A DNA stretch of 22,492 nt from Caryophanales bacterium UBA6356. Lineage in GTDB: Bacteria > Bacillota_I > Bacilli_A > RFN20 > CAG-826. The position numbers and the translations under genes are program-made. Shown here piece by piece: positions 7,508 to 14,306 of this stretch. The notes below the pieces were generated by a model that saw only the letters and a program-made list of their open reading frames with translations, had not been told where the DNA came from and made no database searches. Each line of letters starts with the position of its first letter. Positions within the stretch are counted from its first letter, which is position 1. Location of the stretch: NCBI GenBank assembly GCA_002440125.1, contig DJRQ01000030.1, forward strand, positions 1 to 22,492, written 5' to 3'.

Positions 7508-8620
7508 ATGAACAATTCTTTGGATGAAAGCCTTTTCGATTTCGAGAACAACCTCGTAAACGTTAGTAACGCCATTTTGAAACATTATGGCTGCCCTTCT
7601 TTCCATCGTCCTCACCAAGGGATCTCTTCTCTTTTAAAAGGCCATTCGAAGATAGCGGTCTTTCTTTTTGATGGATTGGGGGAGAGCGTTCTTTTGGCGC
7701 ATAAGAGGGCGGCAAAGCCCTTCCTTTCGCGCTCCCTCTTTCCCCTTTATAGCGTGAATCCCGCTACAACCGTGGCAGCGACTACCGCCTTTTTGACTGG
7801 AAAATATCCGATAGAGACGGGCTATTTAGGGTGGTCTTTGTATTTCGATGAATGGGATTTCCCCGTTGACGTCTTTCCTAACGAGAATAGCCTTACGGGA
7901 GAGAAACTAGTTCTAGACAATTACATGGAAAAGGTTTCTCCCATTAAGAAACTAGACGTTTTATTGAAGGAAAATGGGGTTTCTGCCAGGCTTCTTTTTC
8001 CTTTTCCCATCGATCGAAATGGGCCTAAAACGCTTGAGGAGGAGTTTTTGGAGGCCGATGCCTTCTTCCGAAAAGGGGGCGAATTCCTCTATTTCTATTC
8101 TCCTGAACCCGATCATACGCTCCATGAAGAGGGCCTTCCTTCCAAAAACGTCTCAAGATTTATTGAGAAGACGGCTCGACTTCTTCGGCAATTCGCTTCG
8201 AGAAACCCAGACGTTCTCACTTTGTCTCTTTCGGATCATGGCATGACGAACGTAATATGCCGCGATTTGGCCGCTTATCCGGATTTGGTCGATTGCCTTC
8301 AAAAGCCCCTTACCTTCGAAGGGAGAACGGTCAATTTCTTCCTCAAAAAAGAGAAGAGCGACGATTTCGAAAAGGCCTTCCGGAAACGCTTCGAAAGCTT
8401 TGTTCTTTTAAAAAGGGAGGAGATTCTTTCCTCCCATTACTTCGGTTTAGGGGAGCCTTCCAAAAAAGCCCTTTCGTTTTTAGGCGATTTTGTCGCCCTT
8501 TCCAAAGAGGATGACTTCCTTGGAAATAGCCTTGATAAGCCGAATAGAATTATCAAGGGGCACCATGCCGGCATCCGCCCCGAAGAGCGGAAGATTCTTC
8601 TTTGCAAGTGGGACATGTGA
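7508..8620 (+). CDS. Alkaline phosphatase superfamily phosphodiesterase/nucleotide pyrophosphatase-like
   Basis: A 370-residue protein of the type I phosphodiesterase/nucleotide pyrophosphatase branch of the alkaline phosphatase superfamily. The two-metal site can be followed through the chain: D55 (FLFDGLG), nucleophile T88 or T87 (PATTVAATTAFLTG), D202 and H206 (PDHTLHEEG), D243-H244 (SDHGM), and H352/H353 (KGHHAG). The second half of the T motif and the GYLGW segment are typical of the bacterial family. It has no signal peptide and no membrane segment, so it probably acts in the cytoplasm, unlike eukaryotic NPP enzymes. It hydrolyses a phosphodiester or phosphomonoester, substrate unknown. 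It follows engB by 27 nt but has its own promoter. With no terminator after its stop, read-through into the valS T-box is possible. Confidence 0.88.
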   Translation: MNNSLDESLFDFENNLVNVSNAILKHYGCPSFHRPHQGISSLLKGHSKIAVFLFDGLGESVLLAHKRAAKPFLSRSLFPLYSVNPATTVAATTAFLTGKYPIETGYLGWSLYFDEWDFPVDVFPNENSLTGEKLVLDNYMEKVSPIKKLDVLLKENGVSARLLFPFPIDRNGPKTLEEEFLEADAFFRKGGEFLYFYSPEPDHTLHEEGLPSKNVSRFIEKTARLLRQFASRNPDVLTLSLSDHGMTNVICRDLAAYPDLVDCLQKPLTFEGRTVNFFLKKEKSDDFEKAFRKRFESFVLLKREEILSSHYFGLGEPSKKALSFLGDFVALSKEDDFLGNSLDKPNRIIKGHHAGIRPEERKILLCKWDM

Positions 8621-8644
8621 TGGATTTTTGGTTGCAAAGCAAAG

Positions 8645-8870
8645 GAAGGCTCTCTAGACTAAGGTGGTCCGAAGAAAAAGAGGGATCCTCGTACCTTCTA
8701 TAGAGAGCCTTTGGCTGGTGAGAAAAGGCGATGGGAAAGGGTGAGTCGCTTTGGAGGATAGGCTTCTAAAAGCCCGTTGGTCACGTTACGATCAAAAGCG
8801 CTTAGTCATCTAAGAACGAGGGTGGTACCGCGGTTATCCATCGTCCCTTCAAAGGGATTTTTTTATTTTT
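8645..8870 (+). promoter_or_regulatory. T-box leader (tRNA-Val-sensing) upstream of valS
   Basis: The T-box sequence AGGGTGGTACCGCGG lies at 8819-8833, and ACGA before it (8816-8819) can pair with TCGT (8841-8844) to form the antiterminator base. The competing terminator follows at 8844-8865. Upstream are AGAGAG (8702-8707) and a stem II-like CCTTT (8708-8712) with AAAGG (8724-8728) around GGCTGGTGAG, as in known T-boxes. Stem I is short: GAAGG (8645-8649) pairs with CCTTC (8694-8698), and the triplet GTA (8691-8693), a valine codon, is exposed just before the 3' strand. The specifier is thus consistent with valS but inferred from this folding. Uncharged tRNA-Val would stabilise the antiterminator and raise valS expression. 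I see no convincing promoter between 8621 and 8645. Confidence 0.9.
8844..8865 (+). terminator. T-box terminator hairpin
   Basis: TCCCT (8844-8848) pairs with AGGGA (8853-8857) around a TCAA loop, followed by a run of seven T from 8858. The stem is short for a T-box terminator. Its 5' arm overlaps the antiterminator, as needed for switching. Confidence 0.75.
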
Positions 8871-8881
8871 AGGAGGAATTT

Positions 8882-11458
8882 ATGCTCGAGAAACGTTACG
8901 AACCGGGAAAAGTGGAAGAAGGAAAATACGAGAAATGGAAGCAAAAAGGCTATTTTGTCGCCGGAAAAGACAAATCGAAGCCGGCTTTTAGCCTTGTTAT
9001 CCCACCTCCTAACGTCACTGGGAAACTCCACTTGGGACACGCCATGGACACGACGCTTGAGGATATTGTCTCTCGCTATAAAAGAGCCAAGGGATTCGAT
9101 GTTCTTTGGGTGCCTGGAATGGACCACGCGGGCATCGCCACCCAAGCGAAAGTGGAAGAAAAGCTCCGTAAGGAAGGCGTTTCTCGATACGATCTCGGCC
9201 GTGAAGGCTTTTTGAAGCAAGCGTGGGCTTGGAAGGATGAATATGCCTCTACCATCCACGCCCAATGGGCGAAACTCGGCCTTTCTGTCGATTACACCAG
9301 AGAGCGATTCACCCTTGATGAAGGGCTCAACAAAGCCGTTCGCAAAGTCTTTGTGACTCTTTATGAAGAAGGGCTTATTTACCAAGGCGAAAGAATAATC
9401 AATTGGGATCCGGAGCTAAGGACCGCCTTAAGTAATATTGAAGTCACCCATAGCGACGACCCAGGCGAATTTTTCTATTTCAAATACGATGTGGTAGGGG
9501 AGGAGCGTTCTTTGGTTGTAGCGACCACGCGCCCCGAAACCATGTTTGGCGATACGGCTGTTTTCGTCAATCCCAAAGACAAACGTTACAAGGATTTGGT
9601 CGGGAAAAAGGTCATTAATCCCGCCAATGGGGAAGAGCTTCCCATAATGGCGGATCGCTATGTCGATATCGCCTTCGGAACGGGAGCTATGAAATGCACT
9701 CCTGCCCATGATCCGAATGATTTCCAACTCGCCAAAAAATACGGTTTCCCGATGATCAAAGTTCTCGACGAGACCGCCCATATGAAGGAAATAGCGGGCA
9801 AATACCAAGGCATGGATCGCTACGAATGCCGTAAAGCTCTTGTCGAAGACATTCGAAAGAGCGGTCATCTGGTGAAGATCGAGAAGATCACTCATGCCGT
9901 CGGACATAGCGAAAGAAGCGGAGCAATCGTGGAGCCGATGCTTTCAAAGCAATGGTTCGTGAAGATGAAGCCTTTGGCGGAACGTCTTCTCGAAAACCAA
10001 AAAACCGATGACAAAGTGAATTTCATTCCTAAACGTTTCGAGAAGGTGCTTTTGCGCTGGATGAACGAAGTCGAAGATTGGTGTATCTCGCGCCAGCTTT
10101 GGTGGGGGCATCGCATTCCCGCTTACACCAATAAAAAAACGGGCGAGCTTTTGGTGACCGAAGAGACGATGGATAGCACCCTTTGGGAGCAAGATGAAGA
10201 CGTTTTGGATACTTGGTTCTCAAGTGGCTTATGGCCTTTTGCAACCTTAGGTTGGCCCGATACCGAAAATCCCGATTTCCAACGTTATTTCCCGACGAGT
10301 GTCTTGGTCACGGGGTATGACATCATTTTCTTCTGGGTGAGCCGAATGATTTTCCAATCCCTTCACTTCACTGGCAAAGCTCCTTTCAAAGAAGTTCTTA
10401 TCCATGGCTTGGTGCGCGATTCCTTAGGGAGAAAGATGTCCAAATCCCTTGGCAATGGCGTTGACCCGAGCGAGGTTATCGCCAAATACGGCGCCGATGC
10501 CATGCGTCTATTCATTACCACGAGCGGCGCTCCTGGGCTCGATATGCGCTATAGCGAGGAAAAAGTCGAAAGCAGTGCCAATTACCTCAATAAAATCTGG
10601 AATGCGACGCGTTATGTGGAAGGCGTCCTCGGAGAGAATTATCTCCCGAATAAGCCGAAGAAAGAAGAGCTTGACGCGGTTGATAAAGCCATCCTTTCCC
10701 GTTTCGAAAAAACGGTCAAGAAAGTCACCGAGAAGATGGACAAATATGAATTCGGCCAAGCTTCGAGCATCCTTTATGATTTCGTCTATGACGATTTCTG
10801 CTCTTCCTATCTGGAAATGAGCAAGGTCCGTCTTCAAAAGGAAGAGGCCAAAGGGACGAAGGACACCCTTTATTTCGTTTTGAAAGGCATTCTCCTTATG
10901 ATTTATCCCTATTGCCCATTCATCACGGAGGAACTTTATTGCTCTTTGCCAGGCCATAAAGAGTCGATTATGGTGGATAGCTATCCTTCCTTTGAAAAGG
11001 AATACATCTTCACAAACGATGAAAAAGCCGTTTCTCTTCTCGAGAAAATGATTAAAGATATCCGCAATTACAAAGCGGAGAACAACTTAGCGCCAAACAC
11101 GGAAGTCTTATTGACTCTTTCTCCGAAAGCGCCATTTAAGGGCGGAGAGGAATATTTGAAGCGCTTCGCCTTTGCTAAGAAAGTGACCGTCACCAAAGAA
11201 GAGCTTTCCGGAAATCCCTTCCTTTACCCTTCTCTTTCGATGACAATCGAAGAAGATATCGACAAGGAGACTCTTAAAAAGAAGCTCTTGGTGGATTTGG
11301 AAAAAGCAAAAGCCGAGGTCAAGCGCGGCGAAAGCATGCTATCCAACCCCGGTTTCTTAAAAAAAGCCCCGAAAGAAAAGGTTCGTTTGGAAGAGGAAAA
11401 ACTCACGAAAAACAAAGCGCTTCTCGCTTCCATCGAAAACCGATTGAAAACGCTTTAA
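8882..11458 (+). CDS. valS: Valine--tRNA ligase
   Basis: An 858-residue class I aminoacyl-tRNA synthetase that charges tRNA-Val in the cytoplasm. The ATP-binding HIGH motif is HLGH (50-53) in PPPNVTGKLHLGH, and the KMSKS loop is K518-S522 (GRKMSKSLGNG). Between them lies the CP1 editing domain (for example TTRPETMFGDTA), which removes mischarged threonine. The anticodon-binding helices follow, and a C-terminal coiled-coil arm covers about 790-858 (DLEKAKAEVKRGESMLSNPG), which marks ValRS and separates it from IleRS and LeuRS. The length is standard. The start has AGGAGG at 8871-8876. The T-box leader indicates induction when charged tRNA-Val is scarce. A hairpin after the stop probably terminates most transcripts. 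Confidence 0.98.
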   Translation: MLEKRYEPGKVEEGKYEKWKQKGYFVAGKDKSKPAFSLVIPPPNVTGKLHLGHAMDTTLEDIVSRYKRAKGFDVLWVPGMDHAGIATQAKVEEKLRKEGVSRYDLGREGFLKQAWAWKDEYASTIHAQWAKLGLSVDYTRERFTLDEGLNKAVRKVFVTLYEEGLIYQGERIINWDPELRTALSNIEVTHSDDPGEFFYFKYDVVGEERSLVVATTRPETMFGDTAVFVNPKDKRYKDLVGKKVINPANGEELPIMADRYVDIAFGTGAMKCTPAHDPNDFQLAKKYGFPMIKVLDETAHMKEIAGKYQGMDRYECRKALVEDIRKSGHLVKIEKITHAVGHSERSGAIVEPMLSKQWFVKMKPLAERLLENQKTDDKVNFIPKRFEKVLLRWMNEVEDWCISRQLWWGHRIPAYTNKKTGELLVTEETMDSTLWEQDEDVLDTWFSSGLWPFATLGWPDTENPDFQRYFPTSVLVTGYDIIFFWVSRMIFQSLHFTGKAPFKEVLIHGLVRDSLGRKMSKSLGNGVDPSEVIAKYGADAMRLFITTSGAPGLDMRYSEEKVESSANYLNKIWNATRYVEGVLGENYLPNKPKKEELDAVDKAILSRFEKTVKKVTEKMDKYEFGQASSILYDFVYDDFCSSYLEMSKVRLQKEEAKGTKDTLYFVLKGILLMIYPYCPFITEELYCSLPGHKESIMVDSYPSFEKEYIFTNDEKAVSLLEKMIKDIRNYKAENNLAPNTEVLLTLSPKAPFKGGEEYLKRFAFAKKVTVTKEELSGNPFLYPSLSMTIEEDIDKETLKKKLLVDLEKAKAEVKRGESMLSNPGFLKKAPKEKVRLEEEKLTKNKALLASIENRLKTL

Positions 11459-11476
11459 AAGCGGTTCAAAAAGCCG

Positions 11477-11511
11477 AAACTCCCCCTATATGAAAGTAGG
11501 AGGAGTTTTTT
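11477..11511 (+). terminator. Terminator-like hairpin after valS that contains the next Shine-Dalgarno
   Basis: AAACTCC (11477-11483) pairs with GGAGTTT (11502-11508), optionally extended by CC with GG at 11499-11500, and is followed by T to 11511. The 3' arm is also the Shine-Dalgarno AGGAGG (11498-11503) for the small gene starting at 11512. It may end valS transcripts, hide the ribosome binding site in read-through RNA, or both. A weak promoter (TTCAAA at 11465-11470, 16 nt, TATATG at 11487-11492) would start inside the loop and leave the ribosome binding site free. Confidence 0.6.
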
Positions 11512-11694
11512 ATGGTTGGAGAAGAGCTGACTCTAGAAGAAAGGAAGAGTATCGTCCCGGGCGAGGTCTTCACTTTAGCGGCCGTTATGGCCGTATTGGC
11601 CATCTCGGTGATGGCGGTTGTTTGCTATCGCTTGTTTCGAAGTAGTGGAGGAAGCGCCAAACTTCCCGGAGGATGGGCCTTCACTTGGAAATAG
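11512..11694 (+). CDS. Small membrane peptide with a leader-like N-terminus (60 residues), unknown function
   Basis: A 60-residue open frame with AGGAGG at 11498-11503, 8 nt before the ATG; that and the protein pattern are why I call it real. Three parts are visible. Residues 1-17 are charged (GEELTLEERKSIVPGE) and resemble the double-glycine leader pattern LSxxELxxIxGG: L, T, E, I and the last G fit, but P replaces the first G and R replaces L. Residues 18-42 are one strongly hydrophobic segment (FTLAAVMAVLAISVMAVVCY). The tail is RLFRSSGGSAKLPGGWAFTW followed by K, rich in glycine and basic residues. It could be a secreted bacteriocin-like or signalling peptide, or simply a small membrane protein. 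No processing protease, exporter or immunity gene is adjacent, which weakens the bacteriocin idea. Its 3' end overlaps the convergent NUDIX gene by 14 nt. Confidence 0.65.
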   Translation: MVGEELTLEERKSIVPGEVFTLAAVMAVLAISVMAVVCYRLFRSSGGSAKLPGGWAFTWK

Positions 11695-12163
11695 TGCGTT
11701 TATCGCTCTTGCTAGCTAGGTAAAGCGCGAGGTCTTTGAGCACTTTTTTGTTGCGGGCGGTCAATTTCGTTGGAAGGTCTGTCAAAGGGTAATACTTTAA
11801 GTCCGTGACCTCCTCTTTTTGAAGTTTTATCGTCCCTTCTGTTTTCTTTGCAATATAGAAAATATCAACGCCGGAGATTTCATCGCCATTGGGATAGCGG
11901 TGGTAAGTGAGAGGACCGCTATAAACATCGAAAAGAAGGGGATCGACGGCTTTTAATCCCGTTTCCTCGAAAAGTTCTCGTTGGGCGGCTTCTAAAGCCG
12001 TTTCGTTCCATTCGATGGAGCCTCCTGGAAAGTCGAAATACCCATCGTCAAGTCTCGTTTCGAGAAGGACTTCGTTTTTATCGTTTAAAATGATCATAAT
12101 CGAAAAGGCGGCAACAATGCCCATGTGCCCGACTTTTTGCCGAATATCGCTAATATAACCCAT
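11681..12163 (-). CDS. NUDIX hydrolase
   Basis: A 160-residue protein with a complete Nudix box at 48-70: G48, five residues, E54, seven residues, R62-E63-L64-F65-E66-E67-T68-G69-L70. This forms the metal-binding loop and catalytic helix that cleave nucleoside diphosphates linked to another group. Adjacent FDFPGGSIEWNE is typical of MutT/ADP-ribose pyrophosphatase-like members, but the substrate cannot be fixed. It is cytoplasmic and covers little beyond the Nudix domain. ATG 12163 is preceded by a purine-rich leader with GGG 8 nt upstream, so this start is preferred over the internal Met at residue 14. Its promoter is at 12184-12212 on the minus strand. It converges with the small peptide gene and overlaps it at the 3' end. 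Confidence 0.93.
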   Translation of the reverse strand: MGYISDIRQKVGHMGIVAAFSIMIILNDKNEVLLETRLDDGYFDFPGGSIEWNETALEAAQRELFEETGLKAVDPLLFDVYSGPLTYHRYPNGDEISGVDIFYIAKKTEGTIKLQKEEVTDLKYYPLTDLPTKLTARNKKVLKDLALYLASKSDKRTISK

Positions 12164-12183
12164 GTTTTTTTCCCTTTTTTCCT

Positions 12184-12212
12184 ATGATAAAGATTCTTAA
12201 GCGCAAAAACAA
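12184..12212 (-). promoter_or_regulatory. Promoter of the NUDIX gene
   Basis: On the minus strand, -35 TTGTTT (12212 to 12207), 17-nt spacer, -10 TATCAT (12189 to 12184). The start would be near 12177, giving a 14-nt leader with the weak Shine-Dalgarno AAGGG. Confidence 0.5.
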
Positions 12213-12274
12213 AACGTTCGTGGGGAAATCCTTGCCTTTTATGTCGTCTTTTCTCTTCCTTTTAGGGAAAAGAA

Positions 12275-12283
12275 TGGTATATT
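12275..12283 (+). promoter_or_regulatory. Extended -10 promoter of the rplU operon
   Basis: TGGTATATT: a TG dinucleotide one base before TATATT (12278-12283, 5 of 6 consensus). The start would be near 12290, exactly where the conserved L21 leader begins. No clear -35 is seen. Confidence 0.6.
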
Positions 12284-12289
12284 ACTCAT

Positions 12290-12380
12290 GTTGTCGCCCT
12301 CTATGGGCCTCAACCGCGTCTCGACGGTCCCCAATTAGCGAAAGCTAAACCGCCAGAGCGAGTCTAAGCTAGAGGAGGAA
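12290..12380 (+). ncRNA. L21 ribosomal leader (cis-regulatory RNA)
   Basis: A structured leader of about 95 nt sits in the position of the Firmicutes L21 leader, directly before rplU. A GNRA hairpin is formed by TTAGC (12335-12339), GAAA and GCTAA (12344-12348). Around it CGGT (12325-12328) pairs with ACCG (12349-12352), and CTCG (12320-12323) with CGAG (12359-12362). Near the 5' end CCTCTA (12298-12303) can pair with TAGAGG (12370-12375), which overlaps the rplU Shine-Dalgarno. This suggests feedback by hiding the ribosome binding site, presumably by L21 binding. Assignment to the known family rests on position and recalled sequence features. Confidence 0.75.
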
Positions 12381-12385
12381 ATAAC

Positions 12386-12694
12386 ATGTACGCCATCGTG
12401 GAAACCGGCGGTAAGCAAGTCAAGGTCTCGGTCGGAGACAAAATCTATGTCGAGAAACTTGACGTCGAAGCCGGGAAAGACGTGACCTTCGAGAAAGTCC
12501 TTTTCATCGGCGGAGAAAAGACCGTGTTCGGCAATCCTTTTGTTGCCGGTGCTACGGTTGTCGCCAAGGTTGAAAAGCAAGGCCTTTCCAAGAAACTCAC
12601 CGTCTACAAGTACAAGAGCAAAGCGAACGTTCGCCGTAAACTCGGCCATCGCCAACCTTATACTTGCCTTGTCATCAAAGCTATCAACGCCTAA
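12386..12694 (+). CDS. rplU: 50S ribosomal protein L21
   Basis: A 102-residue L21 with its usual N-terminus (MYAIVETGGKQ) and the conserved basic KYKSKANVRRKLGHRQPYT segment, which binds 23S rRNA. The length is normal. The start is preceded by AGAGGAGG at 12371-12378. It is the first gene of the rplU-prp-rpmA operon, conserved across Firmicutes, and its stop overlaps the prp start as TAATG. Expression is probably governed by the structured leader. Confidence 0.98.
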   Translation: MYAIVETGGKQVKVSVGDKIYVEKLDVEAGKDVTFEKVLFIGGEKTVFGNPFVAGATVVAKVEKQGLSKKLTVYKYKSKANVRRKLGHRQPYTCLVIKAINA

Positions 12695-12999
12695 TGATTC
12701 GCATTTCTTTCGTCCATAAAAATCAAAAGATAGCGTCTTTCGAGGTGAAAGGACATGCCGAAAGCGCCCCTTATGGCCAGGATCTTGTGTGTGCTGGCGT
12801 AAGCGCAGTGACTTTAGGTGGGCTAAACGCCTTGGAAAACCTCGATTCCTATGACATTAAGACGAAAGAAGGGGATGTCTCTCTCTTTGTTCTCAAAGAG
12901 ATTTCTAGGCACGATGAAATCGTTCTCGAAACAATCGAGAAACAGTTAGAAAGCCTCGCATTCTCCTATCCGAAGTGTGTGAGACTAGAAAGGAAATGA
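12694..12999 (+). CDS. prp: Ribosomal-processing cysteine protease Prp (YsxB)
   Basis: A 101-residue Prp/YsxB protease, which in Firmicutes removes the N-terminal extension of ribosomal protein L27. The catalytic pair is visible: H21 (KGHAES) and C33 (LVCAGVSAVT). The YGQDLVCAG segment is characteristic. The ATG at 12694 overlaps the rplU stop by one base, which suggests translational coupling. The frame continues upstream to a TTG at 12664, but this lies inside rplU and would add a segment not found in the family. The matching substrate, L27 with an LQFFA leader, is encoded next. Confidence 0.96.
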   Translation: MIRISFVHKNQKIASFEVKGHAESAPYGQDLVCAGVSAVTLGGLNALENLDSYDIKTKEGDVSLFVLKEISRHDEIVLETIEKQLESLAFSYPKCVRLERK

Positions 13000-13003
13000 G
13001 CAC

Positions 13004-13291
13004 ATGAAATTTATTATCGATTTGCAGTTCTTCGCTTCGAAGAAAGGCGTCTCGAGCACCAAAAACGGCCGTGATTCCGCTGGTCGTCGCCTTGGCGCGA
13101 AAGTCGGTGATGGACAACGTGTCGTTGCTGGGAATATCCTTTATCGTCAACGCGGTACCAAGGTTTATCCAGGCGCCAATTGCAAACGTGGCGGCGATGA
13201 CACCATCTATACGCTTATCGACGGCATTGTGAAATTCGAGCGCGTCGGACGCGATAGAAAGCGCGTTTCGGTCTATGCCGAAACCAAATAA
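13004..13291 (+). CDS. rpmA: 50S ribosomal protein L27 with cleavable N-terminal leader
   Basis: A 95-residue L27. The first 11 residues (MKFIIDLQFFA) are the Prp-removed leader; by analogy with Staphylococcus aureus, cleavage falls after A11, exposing SKKGVSSTKNGRDS, the arm that reaches the peptidyl transferase centre. The core is typical (ILYRQRGTKVYPG, GRGGDDTIY-type, here KRGGDDTIYTLIDG). The start is 4 nt after the prp stop, with AAGGAAA upstream. A UUCG terminator closes the operon. In Bacillus the next conserved gene is usually spo0B or obg; here an esterase follows. Confidence 0.98.
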   Translation: MKFIIDLQFFASKKGVSSTKNGRDSAGRRLGAKVGDGQRVVAGNILYRQRGTKVYPGANCKRGGDDTIYTLIDGIVKFERVGRDRKRVSVYAETK

Positions 13292-13313
13292 GGTTTTTTG
13301 GAAAAGAACTTTG

Positions 13314-13338
13314 ACGGCACTTCGGTGCCGTTTTCTTT
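13314..13338 (+). terminator. Intrinsic terminator of the rplU operon
   Basis: ACGGCAC (13314-13320), TTCG tetraloop, GTGCCGT (13325-13331), then TTTTCTTT. The C(UUCG)G loop makes the hairpin very stable. Confidence 0.93.
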
Positions 13339-13347
13339 ATATCCTTT

Positions 13348-13353
13348 TATAAT
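13348..13353 (+). promoter_or_regulatory. -10 element of the SGNH esterase gene
   Basis: Perfect TATAAT 17 nt before the ATG. The start would be near 13360, leaving an 11-nt leader with GGAG/GAGG. No -35 is found at the normal distance, which falls in the preceding terminator. Confidence 0.5.
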
Positions 13354-13370
13354 AAAAATGGAGTGAGGTT

Positions 13371-14306
13371 ATGGATCTTCAAGAAATTGTCTTTGGCGTT
13401 TATCGCATTCGCGAAGAAGATGGCTGGTTTTATTTTGACCGCTTTAACGAGAAGCAAAAAGAATACCTTCGAGAGATCGACGAATCCTTTTATCGGCATG
13501 CGCTTTTATCAAGCGGCGTGACGCTGGAGTTTAAGAGCACTTCGGAAAAGTTTTCGTTTGCCTATCGTTTTGTCATGAAAGAATCGAAAGATTCCTTCGA
13601 TTTGTATATCGACGGGAAACGTCTCGACCAACGTTTCGTATCGCTATTGAAAGACGAAGGCACTATCTCTTTCGAAGGCTTGCCAGAAGGCGAAAAACGG
13701 ATCGCCCTTTTCCTTCCTTTCGATACGGGCGTTGCGATTAGTGATTTTTCTTGCGGTGACGTTCGCCCAATCAAGAAAAATACCAAGGTTTTATGGGTTG
13801 GAGATTCCATAACGCAAGGATATGGCGTCTATCAAAGCGGAGACACCTATTTAAATCGCTTCCAAAGGCTTTCTGGGTTCGATATCTTAAACCAAGGCTT
13901 GGCCGGTTATTATTGCGATCCCTTTTTCGATTTAAAATTAGGAGGCTATGACCCCGATATCATCGTTCTTTCGGAAGGGACGAACCAACACCGTAGGAAA
14001 ACCGCTTTCGAAGAAGTCAAAAAGACGATTGAGGGATTTCAAAGGGACTATCCCCGGAAGCCTCTTTTCGTTCTTAGTCCATTAAGACGGTTCGATAAGG
14101 ACTTCGATGCGCAAAAACTGGATGCTCTAAGGGAATATATGAACAAAGATCTCTCCAAAGAACTCGGCTATCACCCGATTGACGGGTGTTCATTGTTAAG
14201 CGCCGACCCTTCTCTTTATTTCGACCTCCTTCATCCCAATAGCGAAGGGGCGAAAGAAATCGCTAGGAATCTCAAGACGCAGTTGGATGAAATGCCAAAC
14301 AAATAG
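13371..14306 (+). CDS. SGNH/GDSL-family hydrolase (carbohydrate-esterase-like)
   Basis: A 311-residue two-domain protein. Residues about 1-130 look like a beta-sandwich N-terminal domain (alternating strands around FDLYIDGKRLD and EKRIALFLPFD). Residues 138-305 are the SGNH hydrolase: block I GDSIT with nucleophile S146, block II glycine (G176 or G179 in NQGLAGY), block III N205 (EGTNQ), and block V D285 and H288 (DLLHPN). This arrangement, an N-terminal sandwich followed by SGNH, is found in carbohydrate deacetylases, so sugar ester removal is a reasonable guess. It has no signal peptide, so it probably acts on substrates inside the cell. It lies just before a sugar importer, but a gene-free region with a separate promoter lies between, so joint regulation is not shown. 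The leader is short with a GAGG ribosome binding site. Confidence 0.9.
   Translation: MDLQEIVFGVYRIREEDGWFYFDRFNEKQKEYLREIDESFYRHALLSSGVTLEFKSTSEKFSFAYRFVMKESKDSFDLYIDGKRLDQRFVSLLKDEGTISFEGLPEGEKRIALFLPFDTGVAISDFSCGDVRPIKKNTKVLWVGDSITQGYGVYQSGDTYLNRFQRLSGFDILNQGLAGYYCDPFFDLKLGGYDPDIIVLSEGTNQHRRKTAFEEVKKTIEGFQRDYPRKPLFVLSPLRRFDKDFDAQKLDALREYMNKDLSKELGYHPIDGCSLLSADPSLYFDLLHPNSEGAKEIARNLKTQLDEMPNK

Noticed and set aside
8632..8660. Promoter TTGCAA-17 nt-TAGACT in front of valS
   Set aside because: Its start would fall near 8667, inside T-box stem I, and would cut off the specifier region.
12664..12693. Upstream TTG start for Prp inside rplU
   Set aside because: ATG 12694 overlaps the rplU stop as TAATG, gives the usual Prp N-terminus and is the normal operon arrangement.
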